NCBI GenBank assembly: GCA_019054805.1
Contig: JAHQIY010000013.1
Span: 1,054,001-1,118,000 of the forward strand
DNA: 64,000 bases
Origin: Brachionus manjavacas
Lineage: Eukaryota > Rotifera > Eurotatoria > Ploima > Brachionidae
Direction: 5' to 3'
In this document: piece by piece, positions 36,419 through 48,887 of the stretch
Layout: each line of letters begins with the position of its first letter
Numbering within the stretch: the first letter of the stretch is position 1
Translations under genes and position numbers: made by a program
The notes under the pieces: generated by a model
Databases searched by the model: none
What the model saw: the letters and a program-made list of their open reading frames with translations, nothing else
What the model was told of the DNA's origin: nothing

Positions 36419-36707
36419 TTATGACTTAAAATCTTTAATTAATTATAGATACTACGGGTTAATATGTATCCTTATTTTTAACCGGTCATTTAATAATATA
36501 TGAGTATTAACAGTATTAATTAAATGAGAATTTATTTAATATAATGTTTATTACAAAAATAAAATCTAGCATATAATTATTCAATTCAAATACAAAGTTA
36601 ATAAAACAAATGTAAGTAAAAATTACACTTTGAGTAAAAATTAAATAAATTATTTAAAGATTAAAATTGGAAAAAAATTTTCAGGCTTTTATATAAGCTT
36701 TCTTAGC

Positions 36708-37300
36708 TCAAGTCTGTCTTGCACGTTTTCTTTTTTGGTCGATAAGAATTGACTTGTCTGTTGTAGGAGGTTTAACTTCGTTTAAACGAATCGGTTCACC
36801 ATCTACTTCAAATAAACTGGGCAACTACATTTAGCTTTTCTCCAAACATCAGCATTTCCTCTATAAACGCACCTCTCTATAAGCCCTTTAGAAAAGATAC
36901 ATCAACTGCTAAATACACCAAGTCATAATTACAAATTCGATTTTATGAATTTATATGAACAAAGAAATATGGGTTTATTTAGGTCCAATAAGTTTAATTC
37001 ATAAAATTAGGTAGCTTTTACTTCAATAGAGTGAGACATCGTCACGGTATTTGAAGTACCGTTTTATTTCTTCTATTAATCCATTCACATTTTCAAGTAG
37101 AATTGATAAATATATATCAAAAATGAGCATGATTTTTAAGATCTGTTTCAAATGAGGCAGAAGTTGATGGAATATTTTTTGGAGCTGATTTTCAAAGTAA
37201 TCTAAAGATACTTGAGGTGAATTTGATAAAAAGCTGGTCAAAATGTTAACTACTCTAAGAATTGATCTTGAATCTTCATTCTGAATCAAGACTGATATTC
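36708..37300 (-). pseudogene. Coding-like remnant in two or three pieces, family not recognised
   Basis: The minus-strand stretch 37298-37023 is open: after an ATATCAG acceptor-like site it reads NILTSFLSNSPQVSLDYFEN, QKIFHQLLPHLKQIL and ENVNGLIEEIKRYFKYRDD, then stops. Downstream, about 36905-36815 carries RCVYRGNADVWRKAKCSCPV in one frame, and 36820-36708 carries FEVDGEPIRLNEVKPPTTDK then DQKRKRARQT and a stop in another. The amino-acid make-up is far from that of random AT-rich translation. The W...KCSCP...DGEPIRL spacing faintly recalls a FLYWCH zinc finger. I could not connect the pieces with credible introns, so this is either a decayed gene or one whose splicing I misread. Confidence 0.35.
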
Positions 37301-37309
37301 ATAATTTTA

Positions 37310-39270
37310 AATCTAAAACTTTAGATATCTAGACTCGTGAAAAAATGGTGCAATTTTAATCAAAGTTTACTTTTTGAATAAAAAATTTATCTTGTTTTAA
37401 ATTTATTAAAAAAGTTAATTAAAAAGAAAAAGTTTAAATAGGAACATAGTTTTTGGCTGAGTGATTATTACAGATGATGATCTAAATTTTAACAAACACA
37501 CTTGAAACTTTGCTCACCTGAAAATAGCTATCTATTTAGCATTCTAACTAAGGTTTGAACAATGTTTCAAGTGCAATAGTTAAATTTACTTTTATTTGGC
37601 CGAAAACAAAAATGAAAAGTGAAAAGCCCAATTGAACTCCATTGCTTTTATACCGCTTGGCTGCTAATTCTGAATTAAAATGACACGATTTATTTGATAA
37701 TTGTTTTTTTTATTGCTAGCAAAATGAAATTTATAAATTTTTTAATGTTTTTCTAAAAACTACGACAACAGAACTACGAAGCCATTCTCGAGTTGTGATT
37801 AATGCTCACTCTGCTTCTCTTTTCTGAAAAATAAAAATAAAGAAAATAAAATTGCTTCTATTTTGTCCAATATTAATTTCCAGCATCAAGTCAGAAGCAC
37901 AAATTTTGAACAAATATTTGTCTAAGAAAAAAATAAAAAAAATAATAATAATTTCAGCGATCGACACAGGTGCTATAGTTTCAGCGCTGACTCAGTCAAT
38001 AGGATTCGATCCGACTGCAAACAAGCTCTCATTTTTAATACTTCATAGTCTCCTAGCTGATTCTCGGTTATTAAATTACAAAAAAAATAACTACAAATTC
38101 CACTCAAACTCGACTTGCGTGAGAGATTGATATTTGCTAGTTTTGCCTATTTCAACATTCAACTCAAATATTTGGTTTTAATTATTGTTTTACAAGAAAA
38201 ACAAGAGAGCGAATATTTAAAAAAAAGAAAAGAGAAAACAGAATAGAAATATCAAATTCTGTAAAATTTTAAATTAAAAGCAGAAAATTTATTGGAATTC
38301 GGCAAGAAAATTAATCTAAAGTAAATTTCCGAGAGCTCATTGTTCAAATACTTTTACTTCTACTTCCTGACTGCAATTAAAAGCTTAAGGCTATGTGAGT
38401 CAAAACAAACTTGTATACATAAAATTCCATTTCATAGATGTTGATCTTGTATATTTGTTGCTTCATTTAGCTTCACAAATCGGATATCTTGGCATTATTT
38501 CAGGAAAAAACTGATTATTCTGCACCCCACACGTAGCTGCTTACGTTTGCCTAATTTAATGTTAACGCAAAAATTAGCTATTCATCTCATGCTCATTAGA
38601 ATTCAAATCCCAACATAAAATACTTTGTATGAATACTTGGCCAAACAAAGCCTAGTATAAATAGATAGAGCATTTTAGCGATTTGAGTCCGGAAATATCA
38701 AGTTTAGCTTGGGACAATTCCGGATTTGTGATTAATAAAATGCTAAGAACAAATGATAACATTTGAATGTCTTAATTTGGGATTTTGGCTAAATGCTATC
38801 AATGCTATTTTGAGGCTAAGGAATGAAAAAATTAAAAAGCTCGTTCTTTAATGTTTGTCGAAATTACAAGTATTTGCTCAAAGATTAAGAAAATAAACTT
38901 TGAAAAGAAATTAAATTGGAAATTTTGCTTCGCAAATTCCAAATATTGGTTGTGAAGCATTTAGAGTGAGCTATATGAATGAAATGCTTTTTTGCTGGGT
39001 GACTATATCACGGGATCGTTACTATTTGTTTTATCTGTACACAGTCTAAATTCAAATTTTTTTTTATTTTGTTCAAAGGGTAATAAAATAGAAAATTAAA
39101 GCTAAACAAATAAAATTTTACCTGACTCATTTAAATTTTAATAAAGCCCCCATCAAACTAGGTAATGATAATTTTCCAACTAGACTTCAAATCTAGGTCG
39201 TAAACTCTCTTACTGAATACCATGATATTTACAACTTACGGCTGTGAGCCCTTGCTTCTAAATTAGAAAT
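37310..39270. other. Gene-poor stretch
   Basis: A GC-slightly-richer patch at 37945-38070 is open on both strands (37852-38130 on plus; on minus it reads ENQLGDYEVLKMRACLQSDR). I cannot assign it to anything. The rest shows nothing. Confidence 0.35.
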
Positions 39271-39278
39271 TGAAAAAA

Positions 39279-39724
39279 AATTGACTCCATTCCAGAAATA
39301 TAAATTAAATTTTTGAATACAGCGAAGATGGCACAGATAGATGAAATTTTGAATCGTGAATGAAAAAGTTTTCACTTTGAGTTCATCTAATTTAAATACC
39401 TGAACAAAAAGAGTTTAATCATAAAAAAAATTAAATTTTGGTCTCAAATAAATAGCTTTTTGGTTCTAAATATGATCAATTGCATTATTAGACTCTAAAA
39501 GGATACTGCATCCATTTATATGATTATTTATTAATCAAAAAAATTATCACATTGTGGTCTCAAATAAATTGACTCCATTCCTGAAATATAAATTAAATTT
39601 TAGAATACTGCAAATGAATCAAAGATGGCACGGATAGATGAAATTTTGAAAAAATGATCGTGAATGAAAAAGTTTTCACTTTGAGTACATCTAATTTAAA
39701 TACCTGAACAAAAAAAATTTAATC
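39279..39724. repeat. Tandem duplication, unit about 285 bp, about 1.5 copies
   Basis: The block TTGACTCCATTCCAGAAATA...AAGATGGCACAGATAGATGA...AAGTTTTCACTTTGAGTTCA...CCTGAACAAAAAG at 39279-39423 recurs at 39566-39724 with about 10% differences and small indels. TGGTCTCAAATAAAT also precedes both halves. No coding content. Confidence 0.75.
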
Positions 39725-39729
39725 CAACT

Positions 39730-42700
39730 ATTTTGATTTAAGGTTTATTTATTTTTAACATTGTTTAAAAAAAAATTAAAATTTACCTTTGTATTTATAG
39801 CTCAATGAGGTTTTCGAAGAAGAAAGTGAAAAACGAAAAATCGAATGGGCCGAATACCTATTAGATTTTTCGTATTTCTACTAAGCAACAAATTTAGTTA
39901 AAAACGACTTATAAACGGTTTCTCTAATTTCAAAGATTTTTGTTCGTTTTCTTTGCCAAACAAAAATTAGCCAGATTAATTTAAAAGTTTTCAAAGAGAT
40001 TAACCAAATTAAGTCTTTGTTACTCTGAGACTAATCCGCAAAACAAAATTTGAAATTTAACACCATTGAAAACAAAAATTTTCTAAATCTTGTCACCAAA
40101 TGGACTCCCTCAATTGTTCATTAAATGAAAAAATTTTCAAAAATACACTTGTCAAACACAATAAGTATGAAATTGCTCTATCAGTGCCTAATGGTTTCAA
40201 GTAAGCTCATAGTAAAATTTAATATTTGAGAAAATAATTGCCCTACCTAATTAGTATTGCCCATTCGAAAGATTTTGAAATTTTAAAATTTTGAATTAAT
40301 TTTTACAAAAATATTTTTTTAATTTTCTAAAAAGTCTTAAAATTTATTTTTAATGAACAAATTGAACAAATTTAAAAAGAATTTATGATTAAAAAAGTTA
40401 AGAAAAATTTAAAGACAATTAAATGTCTCTTTGAAAATTTTTAAATGAAAGACTCACACTGTTTGCTACAGGTAACACTCGCATCATTGCCAACCTATTT
40501 GCTAAAAATCTCAGTTAATAAACAGAAGGTTGTCGAGATCATATAACTTAGAGTGATTCTTTATCAGATTGAGTAATAAAAAATTGTATTTTAATTAATC
40601 TCAAATGGCAACGTCAACTCAAAAATAGTTGATTTTCAATCAAAGTCTAATTTGTTCAAAAGAATCGCTTCTGATTAGAAACAAGCTAGCATAAATATTG
40701 ATAAGTTCAGTCAATAATCAACAACAAAAAAGACACTTGACTCATTTAAATTAACTATTTTAAAATAAAAACTGAATTAAAAAATCCAATTATTGATATG
40801 AAAAAATTGGCAATTTTTATCAAGAGCATATTTAAAGAAATCGATTTGATTCAATTTCGAGCCACAAATTTGATACTTTAGCCAAGGATGTTCAGGAATC
40901 AGCTCATTAATAACCAATTTGGTTCCTTTCAATTCATCAATTCTGGTCCCGATTGTGGATAGAAAATTTTCTCCAATTTGAAACAAAACGGAATGAATGG
41001 CGTGATTTCTCAGATAATTGAATTAAAATCTTTTTTTGAACAATATTAATGATTGCCTGAACATAAAACCTTTAAGCCTTCTCTTTTATTTTGCTCTACA
41101 ACTAGAATTTTTCAAATAAAAATAAAATTAATTAAATGATTTTCAGTGGTTTTGATTTCACAGTTCAACGAGCTTACACTAGATAATTTATTGTATTCCA
41201 AAGTAAAGCCACTGTTCGAAAAACAAATCGATATTTAAATTCTAGTGAATTCAGAGCTCATTCTTTGAATTAAACTTATTTTATAATAAACATTTTCTTA
41301 AACTATTTTAAAAATTTATTTAAAAAAACACAGTTTTAATCAGAGTTGTTTAAAAGTCAAAAGTCTCAAGTCGAGTCCAAGTCCGGACTTTAATTTAAAA
41401 AAAATGATTGTAATTTCTTCCAATTTCTTGCTGAAAATAGAAAATTCATGAAAAAAAATTTAAAAAAATTCCTATCAATAATTTTTATTTTTTTTTGCTT
41501 ATGAAACTAAATGAATACATGTTGATCATTATGGTAGATAGAAGTTTTATTTTATCTTGAGTTACAAATTTGTTTGTGGCTTCTAAAATTTAAGCTCCGG
41601 CAATCTAAATTTAAATTCCTAATTTAAGCTTTTAGCTTTATTTAATCTGAGACCGAGTTAATTTTGGTCGTAAATCATTTGAATTTTGATTAGGACTAAT
41701 CTAAAATTTAACAAAACAAGTTATCTCTAATGGGACTTAAAAGCTCTACAAATAACTGAATATATAAATATTTCTATAGTTTGGAAAATTTTCAAAAAAT
41801 CGCATGAATCCCCGACTGATTTATACGTATTTTCTATTTTGGTCGCTAGTTTGACAACAGCATACTCAAAGCAGAATAAAACCAATTAAACAAAGCAAAT
41901 ATTTGCCAAAACTTTATCAATAATTCATTTTTTAGTTTGCCTAAACAAAAATCTTATTACTTTCATTGACAATATTTGATAAATATCTTGATAAAATTTA
42001 ATTAGCCAAATCAAATAAAACATGAGGAAATTTTTCCGATAGTTCTCATGACACGATCGAATCGAGCCAAAAGCTCGGACACTAAATAACCACGTATTTA
42101 CAAAGTCTAAATCAATAGGCAAACTCAATCACAGCTACCAATATTAGTTCAGCTAGGCTGCCAACCTCTCTAAAATTTGTCTACAGACCCATTAGTATTT
42201 TATACCCAAATATTTGTTCAGTGTTTGTTGCCGGTCTTTTAAAAACCAAAATTCTCAAGTATCAATAACCGAAATTTAGACTTATTAAGCAATTTCTTGG
42301 TACAAGTGATTTATATATTTTATTTCCGCTTTTTAATAAACATTTTTCTCACCAAATTTCTCTTAACAACGAAATTAAAACAATTCAATATTTAAACAGT
42401 TGAAGTGGCTTTTAATTTTTGATAGAATCAATTTTGGTTTCACTTAAACTCTTTAAACACTAAATTAATTTCTTCCTGAATAAAATATTCACAAATATAA
42501 CAGGCTTTCTGAATAACTAAAACTTGAAAATATATTGAAAATGTGGCTTGAGAACTTTCCAAATTTGTTATGACAACTGCATTTTCCATACTCTTTCCAT
42601 TCGAAAAATCATGCTAAGAACAAATTCAAAAAAGAAATTTTAACTCATATTAAACCAAAAACAATTTAATTTTTTTTATTTTTTATTTTCAAATGAGAAT

Positions 42701-43945
42701 GCCAACTGAAAAAAGATTCTTACTGCCGTTCTGAGATCCTTGAGGCTGATGCTTGATTTTTTAAATAAATGAGTCTTTAATTAATTTTTGCTAAGCCGTG
42801 TTCGAGGGAATAGAATAGAAATATGCTTGATAATTTTTTTAAAGATAATCTTCTCCCGAAAAAGGAATCAGTTTTATCAAGTTTGGATGAATTAAGTAAA
42901 AGACCCGGCTTATGTTTAGACTTTTTATTTGAATATAAATTTCAAAGATTCGATTGGAAATAAACCTAAAATCTAATAAACCTGCTGAAAAAAAAGTGAA
43001 AAAATTGGCTTGATTGATTAGGAATGTAATTTAGATAAGAAAATAAAAATGAAAAATAAACTGTTGATATGAAAGCTTGTAAAAATTGAAATATTTAAAC
43101 ATCAATCAAAAAGTTTTCCTGATTTGAATTTAATTCATTTTTAATCCGATTCTAACAATACAAAATATTCTATATACTCCATGCTAAAACCAGTGCACAG
43201 CAATGAACAAAATTTGCATCAAAGTCAACCTTTGATTTTTTTAGCAAAAAAAGATCAGTTGAGTTCAAAATTTTTCTTAGGATTATGATGATCCTGGTTG
43301 GTATTATTTATATATATTCTAGATTTTGAAACACAACAAATCAGCTCTATCTGAACTTCTATCTATTCCATCAATCAATCACCGAGTTAATAAAATAAAT
43401 ATGCTCTAAACTGCTTGGTTTATTTGTTCAAAAGCCCTCCTCTCGCACTCTGATAAATAAACAAGTTTTTCTAACATTTATTCTATGATACTAATAAGCA
43501 AAAACAGCCTGAGTTGTTCTGTTCTAGACCAAATAAACAAATACTCGCAAACTAGCTATGATATGAGCTCACAAACTAAAAGACTCAACTATTTTGTGTA
43601 AATTTGTAATTAAGATACCCGAAATTCCTTATCTAAACTAATTAATCAGCATTCGACCCAGCATTAAAATATGTGCGCACTGTGCTCTTGATTTGTGCTA
43701 ATGGCAATAAAGCCGTACAATTTAATGAACAAAAGGCCAGAATGATTCAAATTAAGATAAATAGAACCCAAAGCTATAGATTTTCTTAATGTGGGCTCGG
43801 AAAAATATTGATATTTATTTTAATCTCAATCCAGACACCTTTACTGATGAAATTAGATTTATATTAAAAAAAAAAATTCCAAAAATCAAAATATTTTGAC
43901 TTTGACCTAAAATGAATGATCGGGGCTATTCCTCATAAAACTTTC
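39730..43945. other. Gene-poor stretch with two uncertain coding-like pieces
   Basis: The plus strand at 40100-40201 has an ATG (MDSLNCSLNEKIFKNTLVKH...) running into a CAA|GTAAGC donor-like site, which could be a first exon. The minus strand at 41040-40777 is open with a protein-like composition (FQIGENFLSTIGTRIDELKG, ELIPEHPWLKYQICG). Neither is recognised nor linked to other exons. The rest is AT-rich with no gene seen. Confidence 0.3.
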
Positions 43946-44039
43946 ACTTTTTCAAATCTCTAAAAAATTAACTTAATATTTTAATTTAATTAAATTAATT
44001 AATTTTTTAGAGATTTATCTGCAGTATAGATATTTCTAT

Positions 44040-44640
44040 CTACACTAACGCTCAAAAGCGTTTAGCATTTTTGACTGTGCAAGACTATGGCAGACTTTGC
44101 TTCTCACTATTCCAAAGACTTCATTACCAATGATCGATTTGAAGCGATTTATTGTTTGCGCATTAAAAGCATCCACTGATGAACTATTCCATAATTTTAC
44201 ACAGGAGTTTTATAAGAAATAATTTAAATCCCTTAAATGATGATTTTCAAGACTCATATGATTTAAATATTCCAATCTGTCTTCATAAGGCTTAGTTCTA
44301 GTAGAATCAATAATTTTGATGCCTGTTTTTAAATACGGACTCCAGGATCCCACTGCATACTCCAGAAGAGTTCTCACAAGTGATGTATAGAGGAGTCTTA
44401 ATGATTCTCGGCAAAGAATTTCTCATCAGACTCAGTATTCGACTAGCTTTCATAGCTGCTACATTACGTTGTTTATTCCATTTTAAATCATTTATAATAA
44501 AAACACCCAAATATTTTTCTTCTGTTATCTCCACTAGGAAATTAGTAATACATTGATTTGGTAATGAGCATTTGACTTTTTCTTTTCTCTTCTCTAGGTA
44601 CATAGCTTTGCATGTGATCAGGTTCAAAGTTGTTTACCAA
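44040..44640 (-). mobile_element. LINE reverse-transcriptase C-terminal fragment
   Basis: The minus strand reads NLITCKAMYLEKRKEKVKCS, then PVEITEEKYLGVFIINDLKW (with NFLVEI spelling), AAMKASRILSLMRNSL, a shifted ESVFKNRHQNY piece, and further degraded NSCVKLWNSSSVDAFNAQT near 44100-44200. This is the standard order KCKVM...LGVxxxxDLKW...AxxKAxRxLGL...WNxxSxDAxNA. Stops and shifts make it dead. Confidence 0.8.
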
Positions 44641-44754
44641 TTATTTTTCCATTCCATTTGAAGATCAAGGTCTTTTAAATAATATAATATAGGGTTTTTT
44701 ATCTAAAGTAGTTAACCGCATTATAAGAGACATTCACATAGCCTTTTAATTTTA

Positions 44755-44910
44755 GAAATGTATCAATGTAATGGATGAAGACTCGATTACTCCTTGACTT
44801 AGATGATTCCAATAAGTGACCGCTGGATTTTTGATCAAGTCTGATCTCACTGCCTGCTTGATCATTGAAAATGCCTGACGTCTTGTGTTGTAAAAAGTAT
44901 GACTAAGCAT
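44755..44910 (-). mobile_element. LINE tail fragment, separate copy
   Basis: RRQAFSMIKQAVRSDLIKNP then AVTYWNHLSQGVIESSSIT is the terminal block of a LINE ORF. On this strand it lies upstream of the thumb fragment at 44640, so it comes from a different insertion. Confidence 0.6.
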
Positions 44911-44949
44911 AAAAAAAACTAGATTGATGCCACTTTTTTTTTGTTAGCA

Positions 44950-47330
44950 GCAGCATTTTATAACTAGAGAAAATATTTCTTGGTTTGAAGTGTTGTTTAT
45001 TATAAACAATAAACTAAAATCTCTTCAGGATGCTTTTATCTATTTTTATTCGGCTTTTCTGGATCTAACAATTACAGCCATGGGGCATGAGCCGATCGAT
45101 TACTTTTTCAAATGGGAAAAATTATGATGAGAAATTTTATTAATTTAAAATGATTGAAGTAAGATTTACAAATTGAAAAAATAATTTCGGGATGTAGAAG
45201 AATTATTCGAACAATTTAGCTGATCGACTAGCTCCGGGTTGTTTGCTCTTTTCATTTGTCCTAGTACAAAAATTGAAGAAAAACTAAGACATATGAAGCA
45301 TATAAGTTAATTAGATTTTTCAAGTATTTAAAAACTTTTTTTGACCTGTTAATTTTGATCATTAGGCTCAAATAGTTACCATTTGAAAGAAATAGGTTAA
45401 TGGTGTTGTTTTTTCTTTTAGTTATTCTAAGTCTTTTTAAAAATAACCAAATTATCTTATTTATTTGAATTAAAGTTTACTCAAAGTTATCTCGATTATA
45501 GTAGATTAACTTGTAACTACTATAATCAAACTGAACTTGATTGTTTTCTTATGCAATTTTCTATTTAGACTTAAAAATAAACCATTTGAAAACAGAATTT
45601 TTCAAATTATTTATTTTTTTTAGTTTAAATTGTGTCACAAATGTGACCTTTCAAAGGATTATGTAAATTTCGAATATCATCTTTGCTACCGAATTTCTCA
45701 AAAAGAATTCGCTTTTTTTGTTTCCATTCAAAATTCCCAAAATGAGAAAAAATTTGGCAAGATGTAATGTTAATTTATTAAAAAATTATTATTTTCAATC
45801 GATTTTTAGATCAAAAATAAAAAATTATTTAATCATTAATCTCTTTTAAGTGTAAAACAAAAAGAAGGATGAATTTATAAATTTAAAATTTTAATCTGTC
45901 GCTTCGCCTTTGAATATTATTATTTTTTATGCATTGAAATTTAATTTTAATAAAAAAGAAAATAAAGAAAACAAAAAAAAAGGTCTTTTTATGGGATCTG
46001 AATTAATTTGATAAAAAAATTTTAATTTTTTAGGTGATTAAAGCTAGTCTTCATGACAATCAAAGGAAAAATTATCAACTTTTTTGTATCTAAATTGGCT
46101 AATTGATGAAATAAATTTTGTAAAATTTTGGCTTTAAACTTTATTCTTGCGCTACTATAGATATCTATACTGCAATTTTCATTAATACTGCTACTAGATT
46201 TGAGACTCTTGATGAATTAAAAATTTGAAATTCTAAAATTTTTTATGCCGATATTCACTGTTAATTTATGAGAAAATAAATCTTTAATTACAAAAAAATT
46301 TAAATTTTTTTTTTTAAAGATTCTTTAAAAATATTAAAAAAGCTTTATTAAGTTTTTTGTCAGCAATTCTTCTAAGAAAGATTTTGCTTATCACTAGCAG
46401 ACTTTAGATTCTTATTCTTTTAAATTTTGATTAGAACAACAATGTTTACTTACGAACTTAGCTAAGTTTAATTTGAATTTTTTAGAGAATAGCTGAATTT
46501 TTTTAATTTTTTAAAATTCTCAATAAAATACGGTATTTTTTTTGGCTTTGAAAACGGTCATTCTAAATTAAATTAAAAAAGAGGCATTATAAAATTAAAT
46601 GAAACCCTGGCGTTTACTTTATCTTATGATAAAGCTAAATTTGAGCTGGAAAACAATGATTTTAAAACAAATTTAAACCTTTTTTTTTGATTAATGAAGT
46701 TAGGGCTAGCCCGTTCCTTGTCAGTGACATTTTTAAGTTTTGAAAATATTTTCTTAATAAATTTTGTTATTTAATTTTAGAAAAAAATAGCGGTATTCAT
46801 GACCATCATCTAGAATTTCGGCTCTAAAATTATGGCTGTCAGTTAAGTTTTTTCCTTTATTTTTACAGACAGAATTTTGGGCCTCAAAAGTCTTTCTGGC
46901 TAAAAATTTTGGCCAGGCAACTAGCCACATTTACGGCTCTCAATACTTTTAAAAGATTTTAATTTACATTTTTAATGGTATACTTTTTAAACATGAAAAA
47001 TAATTTTGTCAAAAAAAATAGAAATTAGATTTTGGACCGATAAAGGATAGAAATTTAATTTTTAAGCAAAAAATTATTTTGCCAAGAAATTTTAAGTTTT
47101 TATCTATGTGGCAAATATTACTTATCGAATATTTGTAATCAATATTTTTTTCAAATTAAGTTAATTGAAATTCAAGTTGATTAAATAAATAATTATAAAT
47201 GATTTAATATTTATTTGAGACTCAATAAAATCTCATAAAAGTTAAAATAATTTGTTAAATGAAAAAAAAAACGATCAAAATAATTAAAAAATTATTAAAA
47301 AATAAAATGATCAACTTAAATCAAGTTTGA
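44950..47330. other. Gene-free stretch downstream of KDSR
   Basis: AT-rich with long A/T runs. No gene or repeat family recognised. Confidence 0.45.
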
Positions 47331-47333
47331 AGC

Positions 47334-48692
47334 TTATTTCGCTTTCAATTTGTTTTTATGACACTTCTTTACGATTGTATCAAAATTGAACAGCAACCCG
47401 AGAGCAATAATTCTTGCTAAAGGCATCATTATAATCTATATTAAAAAACAAACAGTAAAATTCAAAAATAAACTTTTTAAAAAAAATTAAACCTCTAGTA
47501 AAGCGTCTTTTAGGGAAGTAATAGGACCAGCTCCAGCAGTCAATATGCACAATAAAAATCCATTTAATCCAAAATAGTTGACAAATTTTCCTTTCTTAAT
47601 GCTTCTGATGATACCTTGAGCCACATCTTTGGAGCTTGATAATCCAGAACTTTCCGATATCAGACGATTTTCTTCGCACTTAAATAAATACTGTTTAACA
47701 AAACTAAATTAGTATGGCAAATTTTTATCAACCTTTGTTATGTTTTCTTCTTTGAAGCCAGGTGTGTCTGTATCAGGAGGAAAGCTTAGAGTGACATAGA
47801 TGTTGTACGGCTTTACTTCCATTTGAAGAGCTTCGACAAGACCTCTCAATGCAAATTTAGATGCTGAATAGGCGCTGTAGCCAAAAATTCCAATCTGACC
47901 AGCTTGACTTGACACAAATAAAATTCTACCAAATCTGCGATTTTTCATTGATTCGATCACCGATTTCGTACAATAAACACCTCCAAGATAATTTACTCTC
48001 ATTAAGTCCTTATCAATTAAAATTTCAAAATTTTTTTTATTTTCAAAAAAATTTTAATTTTCAAAAAATTTTTAATTTTCAAAAAAATTTTAATTTTCAA
48101 AAAAATTTTAATTTTCAAAAAATTTTTAATTTTCAAAAAATTTTTAATTTTCAAAAAATTTTTAATTTTCAAAATTTTTTTTTCTATTTAAGTTTTTTTA
48201 TTTACCTCAAAGTCTTGGACGGTTAATTCAGAAAATTGGCCACATCTTGAAATGCCTGCGTTATTGATTAAAATGTCAACTGGTCCAGCTGTTTTAGACA
48301 GCTAAAAATATTAAATTAATTTTTTGTTTCCATCAATTTAAGGATTTTCAACTAACCCTCTCAAAAGTGTTTTTGGTATCTTCAAAACTTTTCGATATAT
48401 CGAGCGATTCGATTTGAATAATTTGCGAATTTACAGTGCCAGCTTTTTGGCGTATTTCCTCTAGGACACTTTTGATTTTGTTCAATTTATCTTTGCTGCG
48501 AGCGATGACAGTAACGTGAGCACCTTGCTTGACCGCTTCGAGACTAAGGTCATATCCGATACCAGATGAACCCCCGGTTATGACCACGTGTTTGCCAAGC
48601 AAATCAATTCTTTCTCGTTTGTTGTTTTTTGCCAAAAAATACAATAAGCCTAAGAGCACGACAGATAATATGAGTACTATTTCAAAAAACAT
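47334..48692 (-). CDS. KDSR: 3-ketodihydrosphingosine reductase (KDSR)
   Basis: Five exons on the minus strand: 48692-48357, 48301-48206, 48008-47733, 47690-47493, 47435-47334, all phase 0, giving 335 residues (human 332). It reduces 3-ketodihydrosphingosine to dihydrosphingosine with NADPH, the second step of sphingolipid synthesis, on the cytosolic face of the ER. There is an N-terminal membrane anchor ([18 protein letters not shown]). Short-chain dehydrogenase motifs are TGGSSGIG (39-46), NNAG in exon 2, catalytic Ser about 177-178, and Y191-x-x-x-K195. A C-terminal hydrophobic stretch ends in a lysine-rich tail. An 18-bp minisatellite fills intron 2. The ATG lies 195 bp after the KIN17 stop. 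A TTTTTAG acceptor-like site ends at 48709, and a six-codon upstream ORF (MSQNVF) overlaps the start. Confidence 0.93.
48036..48178. repeat. 18-bp minisatellite in KDSR intron 2
   Basis: About eight copies of AATTTTCAAAAAAATTTT with single-base variants. Because the unit is a multiple of three it creates an artificial open frame on the plus strand (NFQKIF repeats), which is not a gene. Confidence 0.9.
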
Positions 48693-48887
48693 TTTGGCTC
48701 ATTTAATTCTAAAAATTAGGATAATTAATTTTCAATTAGGTTTCAGATATGCTCAATCACTATTTGAGCTTATTTTTATACAACCAAATTTAAATTAGAA
48801 ATTTGAATTTTATTAAAAATAAAAATAGAAAAAAATCAAAATTAACAAAAATTACAGGCAAGATAAAATTAGACTCTATTTTGGTTA

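Noticed and set aside
47861-48226. Plus-strand open frame with NFQKIF repeats
   Set aside because: It is produced by the 18-bp minisatellite in the KDSR intron and by antisense of KDSR exon 3; no gene features.
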